Part shown: positions 1-7,733 of the stretch, in pieces
Layout: each line of letters starts with the position of its first letter
Position numbering within the stretch: the first letter of the stretch is position 1
Source: Cellulosimicrobium marinum
GTDB lineage: Bacteria > Actinomycetota > Actinomycetes > Actinomycetales > Cellulomonadaceae
DNA length: 64,000 nucleotides
Direction: 5' to 3'
NCBI RefSeq assembly: GCF_020551945.1
Contig: NZ_JAJBZH010000001.1
Coordinates: 562,108 to 626,107 of the forward strand
The notes under the pieces: generated by a model
Database searches by the model: none
Seen by the model: the letters and a program-made list of their open reading frames with translations, nothing else
What the model was told of the DNA's origin: nothing
Translations under genes and position numbers: made by a program

Positions 1-1211
1 GGCGCGTCGAGGGGTCGCCCTCCGTGCCCCTCACGGTCGTCGAGCGGGGCGACGCGCTCGGGTTCGCGGTCCTCACCGAGGACGGCGAGGTCGAGGTCGG
101 CTCGGCGGAGGCGCCGCTCGCCGTCGCAGACGGCGCCACGGTCGTCGACGGGCGGGTCACCGAGGTCCCCGGCTGGGACGTCGTCCCGCGCGAGGAGGTG
201 CTGCAGCGCCAGGGCGAGGTCACGGACCTGCGGGTCCCCGTCTCCGACGACCCGGAGGACGGGTCGGTCCGCACGTCGGACGCCCGCACCGGGTACGTCT
301 CCACGTCGTCCCTGGAGTGGGACGAGGCGGCGGACACCATGACCGACACCACGACCGGGGTCGTGTACACGTCGAACGACGAGGGGCAGTTCGAGGCCCC
401 GGACGGCACGACGCTCGCCGTGGGCTGGCGTGTGCCGGTCGGGCTCGACAACTTCGCCACGGCGTTCACGGACGGCCGCTACGCCGAGCCGTTCGTCAAG
501 ATCCTCGTCTGGACGTTCGTCTTCGCGGTCGCGTCGGTCGTGACGACGTTCCTGCTCGGCCTGTTCCTCGCGATCACGTTCAACGACACGCGCATGCGGG
601 GCCGCCGGTTCTACCGCACGCTCATGATCCTGCCGTACGCGATCCCCGGGTTCCTCGCGGCGCTGCTGTGGTCGGGCCTGCTCAACACCCGCTTCGGGTT
701 TGTCAACGCGGTCCTGCTCGGGGGCGCCGAGATCCCGTGGCTGACCGACCCCTGGCTCGCCAAGCTGTCGGTGATCGGCGTCAACCTGTGGCTCGGGTTC
801 CCGTACATGTTCCTCATCTGCACGGGCGCGCTGCAGTCGCTGCCGTCCGACGTCATGGAGGCCGCGAAGATCGACGGCGCCGGACGGTGGCGGACGTGGA
901 GGTCGATCACGCTCCCGCTGCTGCTCGTCGCGACGGCGCCGCTGCTCATCTCGTCGTTCGCCTTCAACTTCAACAACTTCACGCTCATCTACATGCTCAC
1001 GGGCGGCGGTCCACGGTTCGCCGACGCGTCCGTCCCCCTCGGGCACACGGACATCCTCATCTCGATGGTCTACTCGATCTCGGGCGTCGACGGCTCCGCC
1101 GCGAAGGACTTCGGCCTCGCGAGCGCCCTGTCGATCGTCATCTTCCTGATCGTCGGCACCATCTCCGCCCTGGCGTTCCGGACCACGCGCAAGTTCGAGG
1201 AGATCAGCTGA
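1..1211 (+). CDS. malF: MalF-type sugar ABC transporter permease (5' end outside window)
   Basis: Membrane permease of a binding-protein-dependent sugar importer, most likely for maltose or maltodextrin. The reading frame is open back to base 3 (encoding ...RVEGSPSVPLTV), so the start lies upstream of the window. The visible part begins with about 140 hydrophilic residues, matching the large extracytoplasmic loop of MalF, and is followed by several hydrophobic segments. Near the C-terminus is the EAA loop that contacts the ATPase (EAAKIDGAGRWRTWRSITLP). The end, TTRKFEEIS, is typical of MalF. malG starts two bases after the stop and a GH13 glycosidase follows, so the context is alpha-glucan uptake. 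The exact substrate is inferred from the neighbours. A binding-protein gene and an ATPase are not in the window. Confidence 0.93.
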   Translation, partial: RVEGSPSVPLTVVERGDALGFAVLTEDGEVEVGSAEAPLAVADGATVVDGRVTEVPGWDVVPREEVLQRQGEVTDLRVPVSDDPEDGSVRTSDARTGYVSTSSLEWDEAADTMTDTTTGVVYTSNDEGQFEAPDGTTLAVGWRVPVGLDNFATAFTDGRYAEPFVKILVWTFVFAVASVVTTFLLGLFLAITFNDTRMRGRRFYRTLMILPYAIPGFLAALLWSGLLNTRFGFVNAVLLGGAEIPWLTDPWLAKLSVIGVNLWLGFPYMFLICTGALQSLPSDVMEAAKIDGAGRWRTWRSITLPLLLVATAPLLISSFAFNFNNFTLIYMLTGGGPRFADASVPLGHTDILISMVYSISGVDGSAAKDFGLASALSIVIFLIVGTISALAFRTTRKFEEIS

Positions 1212-1212
1212 C

Positions 1213-2130
1213 ATGGCGACCACCCACGCAGCGTCCGTCGTCGACGGCGCACCTCCGGCCTCCGCAGCCCCCGACCGCCACATGAAGCCTGGTCGGTGGT
1301 TCTCCGAGCTGGGCTGGCGGCACCTCGTCGGTGTGATCGCCGTCGTGTATGCGGCCTTCCCGCTCGTCTACGTGCTCTCCGCGTCGCTGTCCGAGAACGG
1401 CACGCTCACCGGGTCCAACACCCTGTTCTCCGACGTGAGCACCGCGAACTACGCCGAGCTCGGCACGACGATGTTCTGGACCTGGACGGCGAACACGCTC
1501 GTCATCGCGATCGTCACGTCGGTCGGGACGGTCCTCATGGGCGCCGCCGCGGCCTACGCGTTCTCGCGCTTCCGGTTCGCCGGGAGACGGGCCGGGCTCA
1601 CGTCCCTGCTCATCATCCAGATGTTCCCGCAGATGCTCGCGTTCGTGGCGATCTTCCTGCTGCTCCTCGGCCTGGGGGACGTGGTCCCCGCGCTCGGGCT
1701 CAACAGCAAGCTCGCGCTCGTCGCCGTCTACCTCGGCGGAGCCCTCGGCGTGAACACGTTCCTCATGTACGGGTTCTTCAACACCGTCCCGCGCGAGCTC
1801 GACGAGGCGGCGAAGATCGACGGCGCCACGCACGCCCAGATCTACTGGACGATCATCCTGCGGCTCGTCGCCCCGATCCTCGCCGTCGTCGCGCTGCTGT
1901 CCTTCATCAGCACGTTCGGCGAGTTCATCGTGGCGCGCATCGTCCTGACGTCGGAGGCGAACTGGACCCTCGCCGTCGGCCTCTACGGCTGGGTGTCGTC
2001 GCTGCGCGAGGCGAACTGGGGGCTGTTCACCGCGGGCGCCGTCATCTCGGCCCTGCCCGTGCTCGCCCTGTTCCTCTACCTGCAGAAGTACATCGTCGGC
2101 GGCCTCACCGCCGGATCGGTGAAGGGCTGA
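1213..2130 (+). CDS. malG: MalG-type sugar ABC transporter permease
   Basis: Second membrane permease of the maltose/maltodextrin-type importer, 305 residues, about the usual MalG length. There are six predicted membrane spans (first near residues 37-58, last near 273-295). The EAA motif EAAKIDGATHAQIYWTIIL sits in the penultimate cytoplasmic loop. The last residues (KYIVGGLTAGSVKG) match the conserved MalG C-terminus that reaches into the ATPase dimer in the E. coli structure. The ATG starts two bases after the malF stop, indicating tight translational coupling. The GH13 gene begins five bases after the malG stop, so all three are probably one transcript. Function as importer subunit is secure; maltodextrin as substrate is inferred. 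Confidence 0.94.
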   Translation: MATTHAASVVDGAPPASAAPDRHMKPGRWFSELGWRHLVGVIAVVYAAFPLVYVLSASLSENGTLTGSNTLFSDVSTANYAELGTTMFWTWTANTLVIAIVTSVGTVLMGAAAAYAFSRFRFAGRRAGLTSLLIIQMFPQMLAFVAIFLLLLGLGDVVPALGLNSKLALVAVYLGGALGVNTFLMYGFFNTVPRELDEAAKIDGATHAQIYWTIILRLVAPILAVVALLSFISTFGEFIVARIVLTSEANWTLAVGLYGWVSSLREANWGLFTAGAVISALPVLALFLYLQKYIVGGLTAGSVKG

Positions 2131-2134
2131 CCGC

Positions 2135-2179
2135 GTGCCGCACGACACCGTGCCGCACGACACCCTGCCGCACGACGGG
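2135..2179 (+). repeat. Three-copy 15-base tandem repeat at the GH13 start
   Basis: Units at 2135-2149, 2150-2164 and 2165-2179 read GTGCCGCACGACACC twice and then a variant beginning CTG. Because the unit is five codons long and begins with the start codon, expansion or contraction would keep the frame and only change the length of the N-terminus (VPHDT repeats) and the number of usable GTG starts. Confidence 0.85.
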
Positions 2180-4039
2180 GTGCCGGTGGTGGCCGCGCCG
2201 ACGGCGCACCACGACGGCTCCGCGCTCTACGTGCCGGAGGGGACGCCGTCGCTGGGTGACACCGTCCCGGTGCGCGTCCGCGTCCCCCGGGGGGCGGGCG
2301 TGCGGGACGTGTGGCTGCGCACGGTCCGCGACGGCGAGCCCCGGCTCGCGCCCGCCCGGCTGGACCGCTCGGACGAGCACGAGGACTGGTACGTCGCCGA
2401 CGTCCGCGTGCACAACCCCGTGACGCCCTACCGGTTCTTCCTCGACACCCCCGGCGCGGACGGCGCGAGCGGCTACCGCTGGCTCAACGGGCGCGGCGAG
2501 CACGAGCGCGACGTGCCCGACGCCGCGGACTTCCGGCTCACCGTGCACGACCCCGCCCCGGCGTGGATGTCCGACGGCGTGGTGTACCAGGTCTTCCCCG
2601 ACCGGTTCGCGCGCTCTCGGGCCGCGGGGGAACGCGAGCTGCCGGGCTGGGCGACGCCGGCCGCCTGGGACGACGAGCCCCACGGTGCGGGCCCCGACGT
2701 GGGGACGCAGTACTACGGCGGCGACCTCGCCGGCGTCGAGGAACGCCTCGACCACCTCGTGGCGCTCGGTGTCTCCACGCTCTACACGACGCCGGTCTTC
2801 CCGGGCCGTTCGAACCACCGGTACGACGCGAGCACGTTCGACCGCGTCGACCCCCTGCTCGGCGGCGACGCCGCCTACGCGTCCCTCATCCGTGCCGCGC
2901 ACGCGCGCGGTCTGCGCGTCATGGGCGACCTCACGACGAACCACACGGGCGTCGGGCACGAGTGGTTCTCGCGCGCGCTCGCGGACCCCGCCGCGCCGGA
3001 GCGCGACTTCTACTACTGGACCGACGGCGAGCCGGGGTACGTCGGCTGGCTCGAGCACGCGTCGCTGCCCAAGCTCTCCTACGGCTCCGCCGAGCTCGCG
3101 TCCCGCATGATCGACGGTCCGGGGTCGGTGGTCGGCCGCTACCTGCGCGAGCCGTTCGGTCTCGACGGCTGGCGCATCGACGTCGCCAACATGACGGGCC
3201 GCCACGGCGCCGAGGACCGCACGCTCGACGTCGCGCGCACGCTGCGCGCGACGATGGCGGCCGTCAGCCCCGACGCCGCGCTCGTCGCCGAGCACTTCCA
3301 CGACGCGACGGGCGACCTCGACGGCGACGGCTGGCACGCGACCATGAACTATGCGGCGTTCACGCGCCCGGTGTGGACGTGGTTGTCGCCCGCGGGGTCG
3401 TCGGTGCCGTACCTCGGGCTGCCCGTGCGCACCCCGCGCCGCGGCGGTCGGTCCGTGGTGCAGACGATGCGCGACTTCGACGCCGTCCACCCGTGGCGCG
3501 TCACCGCGGCGCAGTGGAACATGCTCGGCTCGCACGACACGCCGCGCCTGCGTTCGATCGTCGGCTCGCGCGAGCTCGTCGAGGTCGCCGCCACGCTCCT
3601 GCTCACCTACCCGGGCACCCCCGTCGTGTTCGCGGGGGACGAGGTCGGGCTCACCGGTCTCAACGGCGAGCACGCGCGCGCCACCATGCCGTGGGACGAC
3701 GCCGTCACGGGCGCGGGTCGCTGGGACGGTGCGACGTTCGACCTGTTCCGCTCGCTCGTCGCGGTCCGTCGCGGCTCCCACGCCCTGCGGTCGGGCGGGA
3801 TGCGCTGGGTCCACGTGGACGACGACGCGCTCGTCTTCCTGCGCGAGACCGCGCACGAGCGCGTGCTCGTCGCCGTCGCCCGGGCGCCCTGGCCCGGGGT
3901 CCGGCTCCACCCCGCGGTGGTCGCCGGCGCGCGCGACGCCGAGCGGCTGCACGGCGACCTCGACCTCGACGTCGTGCCCGACGGCGCGTGGCGGCTCGCG
4001 GGCGACGGCCCCGCCGTCGGGGTCTGGCGTCTGCACTGA
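2135..4039 (+). CDS. GH13 alpha-glycosidase (cyclomaltodextrinase / neopullulanase type)
   Basis: Cytoplasmic alpha-glucan hydrolase of 634 residues without a signal peptide, suited to cutting the maltodextrins imported by MalFG. Residues about 35-130 form a beta-rich N-terminal domain like the CBM34 module of cyclomaltodextrinases; the catalytic barrel starts near WMSDGVVYQVFPDRF. Catalytic residues are visible: nucleophile D349 in GWRIDVAN, acid/base E386 in VAEHFHDA, and the transition-state pair H467-D468 in LGSHDTPRL. LTTNHTG gives conserved region I. The GTG start at 2135 follows a GAAGGG ribosome site at the end of malG. The first 15 codons are a tandem repeat that also duplicates the start codon, so 2150 or 2180 are alternative starts. 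Alpha-glucosidase or neopullulanase specificity cannot be told apart from sequence alone. Confidence 0.9.
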   Translation: MPHDTVPHDTLPHDGVPVVAAPTAHHDGSALYVPEGTPSLGDTVPVRVRVPRGAGVRDVWLRTVRDGEPRLAPARLDRSDEHEDWYVADVRVHNPVTPYRFFLDTPGADGASGYRWLNGRGEHERDVPDAADFRLTVHDPAPAWMSDGVVYQVFPDRFARSRAAGERELPGWATPAAWDDEPHGAGPDVGTQYYGGDLAGVEERLDHLVALGVSTLYTTPVFPGRSNHRYDASTFDRVDPLLGGDAAYASLIRAAHARGLRVMGDLTTNHTGVGHEWFSRALADPAAPERDFYYWTDGEPGYVGWLEHASLPKLSYGSAELASRMIDGPGSVVGRYLREPFGLDGWRIDVANMTGRHGAEDRTLDVARTLRATMAAVSPDAALVAEHFHDATGDLDGDGWHATMNYAAFTRPVWTWLSPAGSSVPYLGLPVRTPRRGGRSVVQTMRDFDAVHPWRVTAAQWNMLGSHDTPRLRSIVGSRELVEVAATLLLTYPGTPVVFAGDEVGLTGLNGEHARATMPWDDAVTGAGRWDGATFDLFRSLVAVRRGSHALRSGGMRWVHVDDDALVFLRETAHERVLVAVARAPWPGVRLHPAVVAGARDAERLHGDLDLDVVPDGAWRLAGDGPAVGVWRLH

Positions 4040-4132
4040 CGTCGGGCGCCGATCGCGCGCGGCGTAGGCGGCGGCCTCCCGGGCGGCCTCCCGGCGGTTT
4101 CGGGGCGGCTTCCCGGCGGCTGCGACCCGTGG

Positions 4133-4138
4133 CAGGAT
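4133..4138 (+). promoter_or_regulatory. -10-like box CAGGAT, leaderless layout, metallophosphoesterase
   Basis: CAGGAT (xANNNT) ends 7 bases before the GTG at 4146, so transcription would start at or next to the start codon. No convincing -35 is visible. The 106 bases upstream hold a degenerate run of GGCGGCCTCCC-like units and no other feature. Confidence 0.4.
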
Positions 4139-4145
4139 CGCGGGC

Positions 4146-4889
4146 GTGACCGTCGAGCGCCTCGCGATCCTCTCGGACGTCCACGGAAACCTGTCCGCTC
4201 TCGACGCGGTCCTCGCGGACGCCGCGGGCCGGGGCGTGACCCAGGTGCTCAACCTCGGCGACATGGTCGGCAAGGGGCCGCGGGGCAGCGCCGTCGTCGA
4301 CCGCTGCCGCGCCGCGTGCAGCGTGAACGTGCGCGGCAACTGGGAGGACTTCCTGCCGGGGGTCGCCGACGACGGTCTCCCCGAGCACGTGTGGTGGCGC
4401 GACGAGCTCCGCCCCGACCAGCGCGACTGGGCCCGCACCCTCCCGCTGAGCCACGACCTCCTCGTCAGCGGCCGGCGCCTGAGGCTCCTCCACGCGACCG
4501 CGGCGTCCCTGCACGCCAAGCTCTTCCGCCGGCACACGCCGCACGAGGCCGCGGCCATGTTCGACCCCACCGACCTCACCGGGCCCGGACCGACGCCCGA
4601 CCTCGTCGGCTACGGCGACACGCACGACGCCTACGTCGAGACCGACGCCGGGCGCACCCTGTTCAACGTCGGCAGCGTCGGCAACCCGCTCGACGAGCCC
4701 ACGCCCGTCTACGCCGTCGTCGAGGGCGTGCTCGGCTCGCCCGAGCGCGCGCCCCTCGCCCTCCAGCTCGTGCGCGTGCCCTACGACGTCGAGGCGGAGA
4801 TCGCCGTCGCGCACGCGCTCGGCATGCCGCGGGCCGACGCGTGGGAGCGCGAGCTGCGCACCGCCGTCTGGCGCGGACACGCCACCTGA
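4146..4889 (+). CDS. Calcineurin-type metallophosphoesterase
   Basis: Soluble 247-residue phosphoesterase. The dinuclear metal site motifs are in order: D-x-H as SDVHGN near residues 10-15, GD as LGDMVGKGP near 37-45, GN-E as VRGNWED near 61-67, and GYGDTH near 156-161. The family covers protein phosphatases, diadenosine tetraphosphatases and cyclic-nucleotide or lipid phosphodiesterases; nothing visible decides between them. The closing NVGSVGNPLDEPTPVYAV resembles the YfcE/MJ0936-like branch. It starts with GTG, preceded by an -10-like box at leaderless distance. dgt follows 33 bases downstream with its own -10 box, so co-transcription is possible but not required. Confidence 0.85.
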   Translation: MTVERLAILSDVHGNLSALDAVLADAAGRGVTQVLNLGDMVGKGPRGSAVVDRCRAACSVNVRGNWEDFLPGVADDGLPEHVWWRDELRPDQRDWARTLPLSHDLLVSGRRLRLLHATAASLHAKLFRRHTPHEAAAMFDPTDLTGPGPTPDLVGYGDTHDAYVETDAGRTLFNVGSVGNPLDEPTPVYAVVEGVLGSPERAPLALQLVRVPYDVEAEIAVAHALGMPRADAWERELRTAVWRGHAT

Positions 4890-4910
4890 CCACCGGCGAC
4901 ACGCCCTCGC

Positions 4911-4916
4911 TACGCT
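4911..4916 (+). promoter_or_regulatory. -10 box TACGCT, leaderless dgt
   Basis: TACGCT ends 6 bases before the dgt GTG at 4923. This fits the actinobacterial TANNNT -10 and a transcript starting at the start codon. No clear ribosome site lies between, which agrees with a leaderless mRNA. Confidence 0.55.
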
Positions 4917-4922
4917 GGGCCC

Positions 4923-6254
4923 GTGCAGACGTTCGAGCAGGGCGCGTTCGACTCCTCCGTGGTCGGGACCGTGCCGCGCCCCGCCCCCGGAGAGGAGGGC
5001 ACGGCGTCGTACACCGACGCCGACACCGAGCGCTGGTTCGTCGAGTCGCCCAAGTCGAAGGCGCGCACGCCGTTCGAGCGCGACCGCGCCCGCCTCGTGC
5101 ACTCCTCGGCGCTGCGCCGCCTCGGCGCCAAGACGCAGGTCCTCGGCCCCGGCAGCGACGACTTCGTCCGCACCCGCCTCACCCACACGCTCGAGGTCGC
5201 GCAGGTGGGCCGAGAGATCGGCAAGGCGCTCGGCTGCGACCCCGACGTCGTCGACACCGCGTGCCTCGCGCACGACCTCGGGCACCCGCCCTTCGGGCAC
5301 AACGGCGAGCGGGCGCTCGCGGACCTCGCCGTGGACGTCGGCGGGTTCGAGGGCAACGCGCAGACGCTGCGCCTGCTGACCCGCCTGGAGCCGAAGGTCG
5401 TGACCGACGACGGTCGCGCCGTCGGGCTCAACCTCACCCGCGCGAGCCTCGACGCGAGCGTGAAGTACCCGTGGGGGCCGGGGGAGGGCCCGGCGCACGC
5501 CGACGGACGGCCCACCCACAAGTTCGGCGTCTACGCGGACGACCGCCCCGTGTTCGACTGGCTCCGCGCCGGCGCCCCCCGGCACGTGAAGTGCCTCGAG
5601 GCGCAGGTCATGGACCTCGCGGACGACGTGTCGTACTCGGTGCACGACGTCGAGGACGCGGTCGTCGGCGGGCGGATCGAGCTCGCCGTGCTCGACGACG
5701 CCGACGAGCGCGAGCGGGTGGTCCGTGCCGTGCACGCCTGGTACGGCACCGCGCTGGACGCGGCCGAGCTCGACGCCGCGATCACGCGGCTGCAGGGCAC
5801 CGGGCACCTCGTCACCGGGTTCGACGGGTCGCGACCCGCGCTCGCCGCGCTCAAGGACGCCACGAGCCAGCTCATCGGCCGGTTCACCGGGGCCGCGCAG
5901 GACGCGACGCGCGCCGTCTACGGCGACGGCCCGCTGACGCGCTACGCCGCCCGTCTCGTCGTGCCCGACGAGACGGTCGCCGAGATCCTCGTCCTCAAGG
6001 GCATCGCCGTCGCGTACGTCATGGCGCCGCGCGAGCAGGAGCCGCTCTACCAGCGTCAGCGCGAGGTCATCGCGGACCTCGTCCACGTGCTCGCCGACCG
6101 CGCACCCCTCGCGCTCGAGCCGTCCTTCGCGGCGGACTGGCGGGCCGCGGCCGACGACGCCGCGCGCCTGCGCGTCGTCGTCGACCAGGTGGCGGCGCTC
6201 ACCGACGTCTCGGCGATGCAGCTCCACGCGCGGCTCGTGCGCCCGCCGTCCTGA
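4923..6254 (+). CDS. dgt: Deoxyguanosinetriphosphate triphosphohydrolase-like HD protein
   Basis: HD-superfamily dNTP triphosphohydrolase of 443 residues that hydrolyses dGTP (and often other dNTPs) to deoxynucleoside and triphosphate, lowering dNTP pools or cleaning up damaged nucleotides. The metal site is intact: H88 in [10 protein letters not shown] and H117-D118 in [15 protein letters not shown], followed by [11 protein letters not shown], the family's nucleotide-binding signature. Another metal-ligand D lies in [15 protein letters not shown]. Length fits the type 2 dGTPase branch. It lies just upstream of dnaG, with a VOC gene and an AraC regulator intervening; dgt next to dnaG is a conserved actinobacterial pairing (Rv2344c/Rv2343c in M. 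tuberculosis). Start: GTG 4923 with a -10 box at leaderless distance. Confidence 0.92.
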   Translation: MQTFEQGAFDSSVVGTVPRPAPGEEGTASYTDADTERWFVESPKSKARTPFERDRARLVHSSALRRLGAKTQVLGPGSDDFVRTRLTHTLEVAQVGREIGKALGCDPDVVDTACLAHDLGHPPFGHNGERALADLAVDVGGFEGNAQTLRLLTRLEPKVVTDDGRAVGLNLTRASLDASVKYPWGPGEGPAHADGRPTHKFGVYADDRPVFDWLRAGAPRHVKCLEAQVMDLADDVSYSVHDVEDAVVGGRIELAVLDDADERERVVRAVHAWYGTALDAAELDAAITRLQGTGHLVTGFDGSRPALAALKDATSQLIGRFTGAAQDATRAVYGDGPLTRYAARLVVPDETVAEILVLKGIAVAYVMAPREQEPLYQRQREVIADLVHVLADRAPLALEPSFAADWRAAADDAARLRVVVDQVAALTDVSAMQLHARLVRPPS

Positions 6255-6279
6255 ACCCGTCGTCCCTGACCTCGTCTCC

Positions 6280-6738
6280 TCAGCCGTCGGCGTGCTCCGC
6301 GAGCCACGCGTCGCTCGCGCGCTGGACGTCCGCGGCCGTCACGGATCCCGCGACGGTGACGAAGTACCAGCGGTGCCCGAACGGGTCGCGCACCGCCGCC
6401 TGCCGGAAGCCCTCGAACCAGTCGCCGGGCTCGGCGAGGCTCGTCGCGCCCGCGCCGACCGCCCGCGCGTACGCGGCGTCGGTGTCCTCGACGGGGACGG
6501 AGAACGACGCGTGGGTGGGCGCGCCGGGCTCCGGGGCGACCGAGTCGGGCGGGAACGCCTCGGCGACGGTGAACGTCGAGGTGCCCGCCGCCGACCTCAG
6601 GCGCAGGTCGGAGTGGATCACGGCGTCGCCGGCGGTGACGACGTCGACCACCTCCGCCCCGAGGGCCGCCTCGTAGAACGCGATCGCGTCGCGCGCTCCC
6701 GTCACCGTCACGTTGGGGTGCAGCGCCGACATCTCCAT
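6280..6738 (-). CDS. VOC family (glyoxalase/bleomycin-resistance fold) protein
   Basis: Small soluble protein of 152 residues, one full VOC domain of the PhnB/YycE-like type. It begins HPNVTVTGARDAIAFYEAALGAEV, the usual first beta-alpha-beta unit, and closes with QAAVRDPFGHRWYFVTVAG, the last metal-side strand. The C-terminal 20 residues form an extra helix. Members either bind metal (glyoxalase I, dioxygenases) or sequester drugs; the ligands are not resolved here. The ATG at 6738 has a GGAGG site five bases upstream. It is divergent from an AraC regulator whose start is 89 bases away, so the regulator may control it, which is inference from arrangement. Confidence 0.85.
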   Translation of the reverse strand: MEMSALHPNVTVTGARDAIAFYEAALGAEVVDVVTAGDAVIHSDLRLRSAAGTSTFTVAEAFPPDSVAPEPGAPTHASFSVPVEDTDAAYARAVGAGATSLAEPGDWFEGFRQAAVRDPFGHRWYFVTVAGSVTAADVQRASDAWLAEHADG

Positions 6739-6814
6739 GGTGTCCTCCTCGGTGGACCGCCCGCAGGCGCCGGGACGTCCCCGGCAGGACCATGGTCGTG
6801 TCGGCGGGCCGTGC

Positions 6815-6820
6815 CAGTCT
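6815..6820 (+). promoter_or_regulatory. -10-like box CAGTCT, AraC gene
   Basis: CAGTCT ends 7 bases before the ATG at 6828. A GGAGG string lies inside those 7 bases, too close to act as a ribosome site for this ATG (it would suit a GTG at 6837), so the leaderless reading explains the ATG better. Confidence 0.4.
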
Positions 6821-6827
6821 TGGAGGA

Positions 6828-7724
6828 ATGCGACAGGTGTTCGAACGAGGGCCGTCGGGAGCGCGGGAGACGACGTCGCGGCACGGGCTGGTCGACCCTG
6901 CCCGGGCCCGGCGCGGTTTCACCCTCGACCGGCTGCCCGCGGCCCCGGACCTCGCCGACCTCGTCGAGCGGCACTGGGTCGTACGGTGGGACGTGCCGCC
7001 GGGGGAGTCGTTCACGCAGACTCTCGTGCCGCACCCCGTCGCCAACCTCGTCGCGGAGGCGTCCGGGTACGCCGCGCACGGCATCCCGCCGGGCCTGTTC
7101 GACCGCACCCTCACCGGGACCGGCGCCGTGCTCGGGACCAAGCTGCGGCCGGGCGCGTTCCGCGTCCTCGCCGGGTCCGACGACGCGCTGCGCCCCGGCG
7201 CCCTCGTCCCCGCGGCGGCGTTCCTCGGTCCGACGGCGCCCGCCACCGGGCGCTCGGCCCTCACCCTCGTCCGGGAGCACCGGGACGACGAGGCGGTGCG
7301 CGTGGTCGAGCCGCTGCTGCGCGAGCGCGCACGCGTCGTGCGCACCGCGCGCACCGTGCGCGACCTCGCGCGCGTGCAGGACGTCATGGCCGCCGTCGTC
7401 GGCGGAACGCTCGGTCCGGGCGCGACGGTACGGGACCTCGCGGACCTCGTCGGCACGACCCCGCGGTCGCTCCAGAGGCTCTTCGCCGCGACGGTCGGCG
7501 TGAGCCCCAAGTGGGTGCTGCGCCGGCACCGCGTCCACGTCGCGGCGGACCGTCTCGCCGCCGACCCCGGGCAGGACCTCGCGGCGCTCGCCACCGCGGT
7601 CGGGTATTACGACCAGGCTCATCTCGGCACCGACTTCGCCCGCGTCACCGGCACCACGCCGGCCGCCTACGCCCGCCGGTGCGCGGCGTCCCGGGAGGCC
7701 CTCAGGACCGCGGTCGGGGCATAG
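6828..7724 (+). CDS. AraC-family transcriptional regulator
   Basis: DNA-binding regulator of 298 residues. The N-terminal two thirds (about residues 25-170) match the DUF6597-type sensor region found in AraC proteins (ERHWVVRWDVPPGESFTQTLVPHP). The C-terminal part has the double helix-turn-helix: first HTH around VRDLADLVGTTPRSLQRLFA, then DLAALATAVGYYDQAHLGTDF and the closing FARVTGTTPAAYARR. The ligand is unknown. It is transcribed divergently from the VOC gene. Its TAG stop (7722-7724) is at the same time the first three bases of the -10 box of dnaG, so the two genes are physically fused at this point. A start at 6792 is possible but less well supported. Confidence 0.88.
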   Translation: MRQVFERGPSGARETTSRHGLVDPARARRGFTLDRLPAAPDLADLVERHWVVRWDVPPGESFTQTLVPHPVANLVAEASGYAAHGIPPGLFDRTLTGTGAVLGTKLRPGAFRVLAGSDDALRPGALVPAAAFLGPTAPATGRSALTLVREHRDDEAVRVVEPLLRERARVVRTARTVRDLARVQDVMAAVVGGTLGPGATVRDLADLVGTTPRSLQRLFAATVGVSPKWVLRRHRVHVAADRLAADPGQDLAALATAVGYYDQAHLGTDFARVTGTTPAAYARRCAASREALRTAVGA

Positions 7725-7727
7725 ACT
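7722..7727 (+). promoter_or_regulatory. -10 box TAGACT, leaderless dnaG, fused to upstream stop codon
   Basis: TAGACT ends 6 bases before the dnaG GTG at 7734. Its TAG is the stop codon of the AraC gene. The same arrangement recurs at 54044-54049 and 57280-57285. Confidence 0.6.
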
Positions 7728-7733
7728 CGGCAC

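Noticed and set aside
1-1211. Frameshift or degradation in malF because of the long hydrophilic N-terminal part
   Set aside because: The frame is open to the window edge and MalF proteins have a large extracytoplasmic loop, so the gene is merely cut by the window.
2105-4579. Minus-strand frame of 824 codons opposite the GH13 gene
   Set aside because: Arg-rich shadow of the GH13 coding sequence, whose catalytic motifs are all intact on the plus strand.
6280-7724. Drug-resistance cassette (VOC plus AraC)
   Set aside because: VOC proteins are mostly not resistance proteins and the ligands cannot be read; divergent arrangement alone is not enough.
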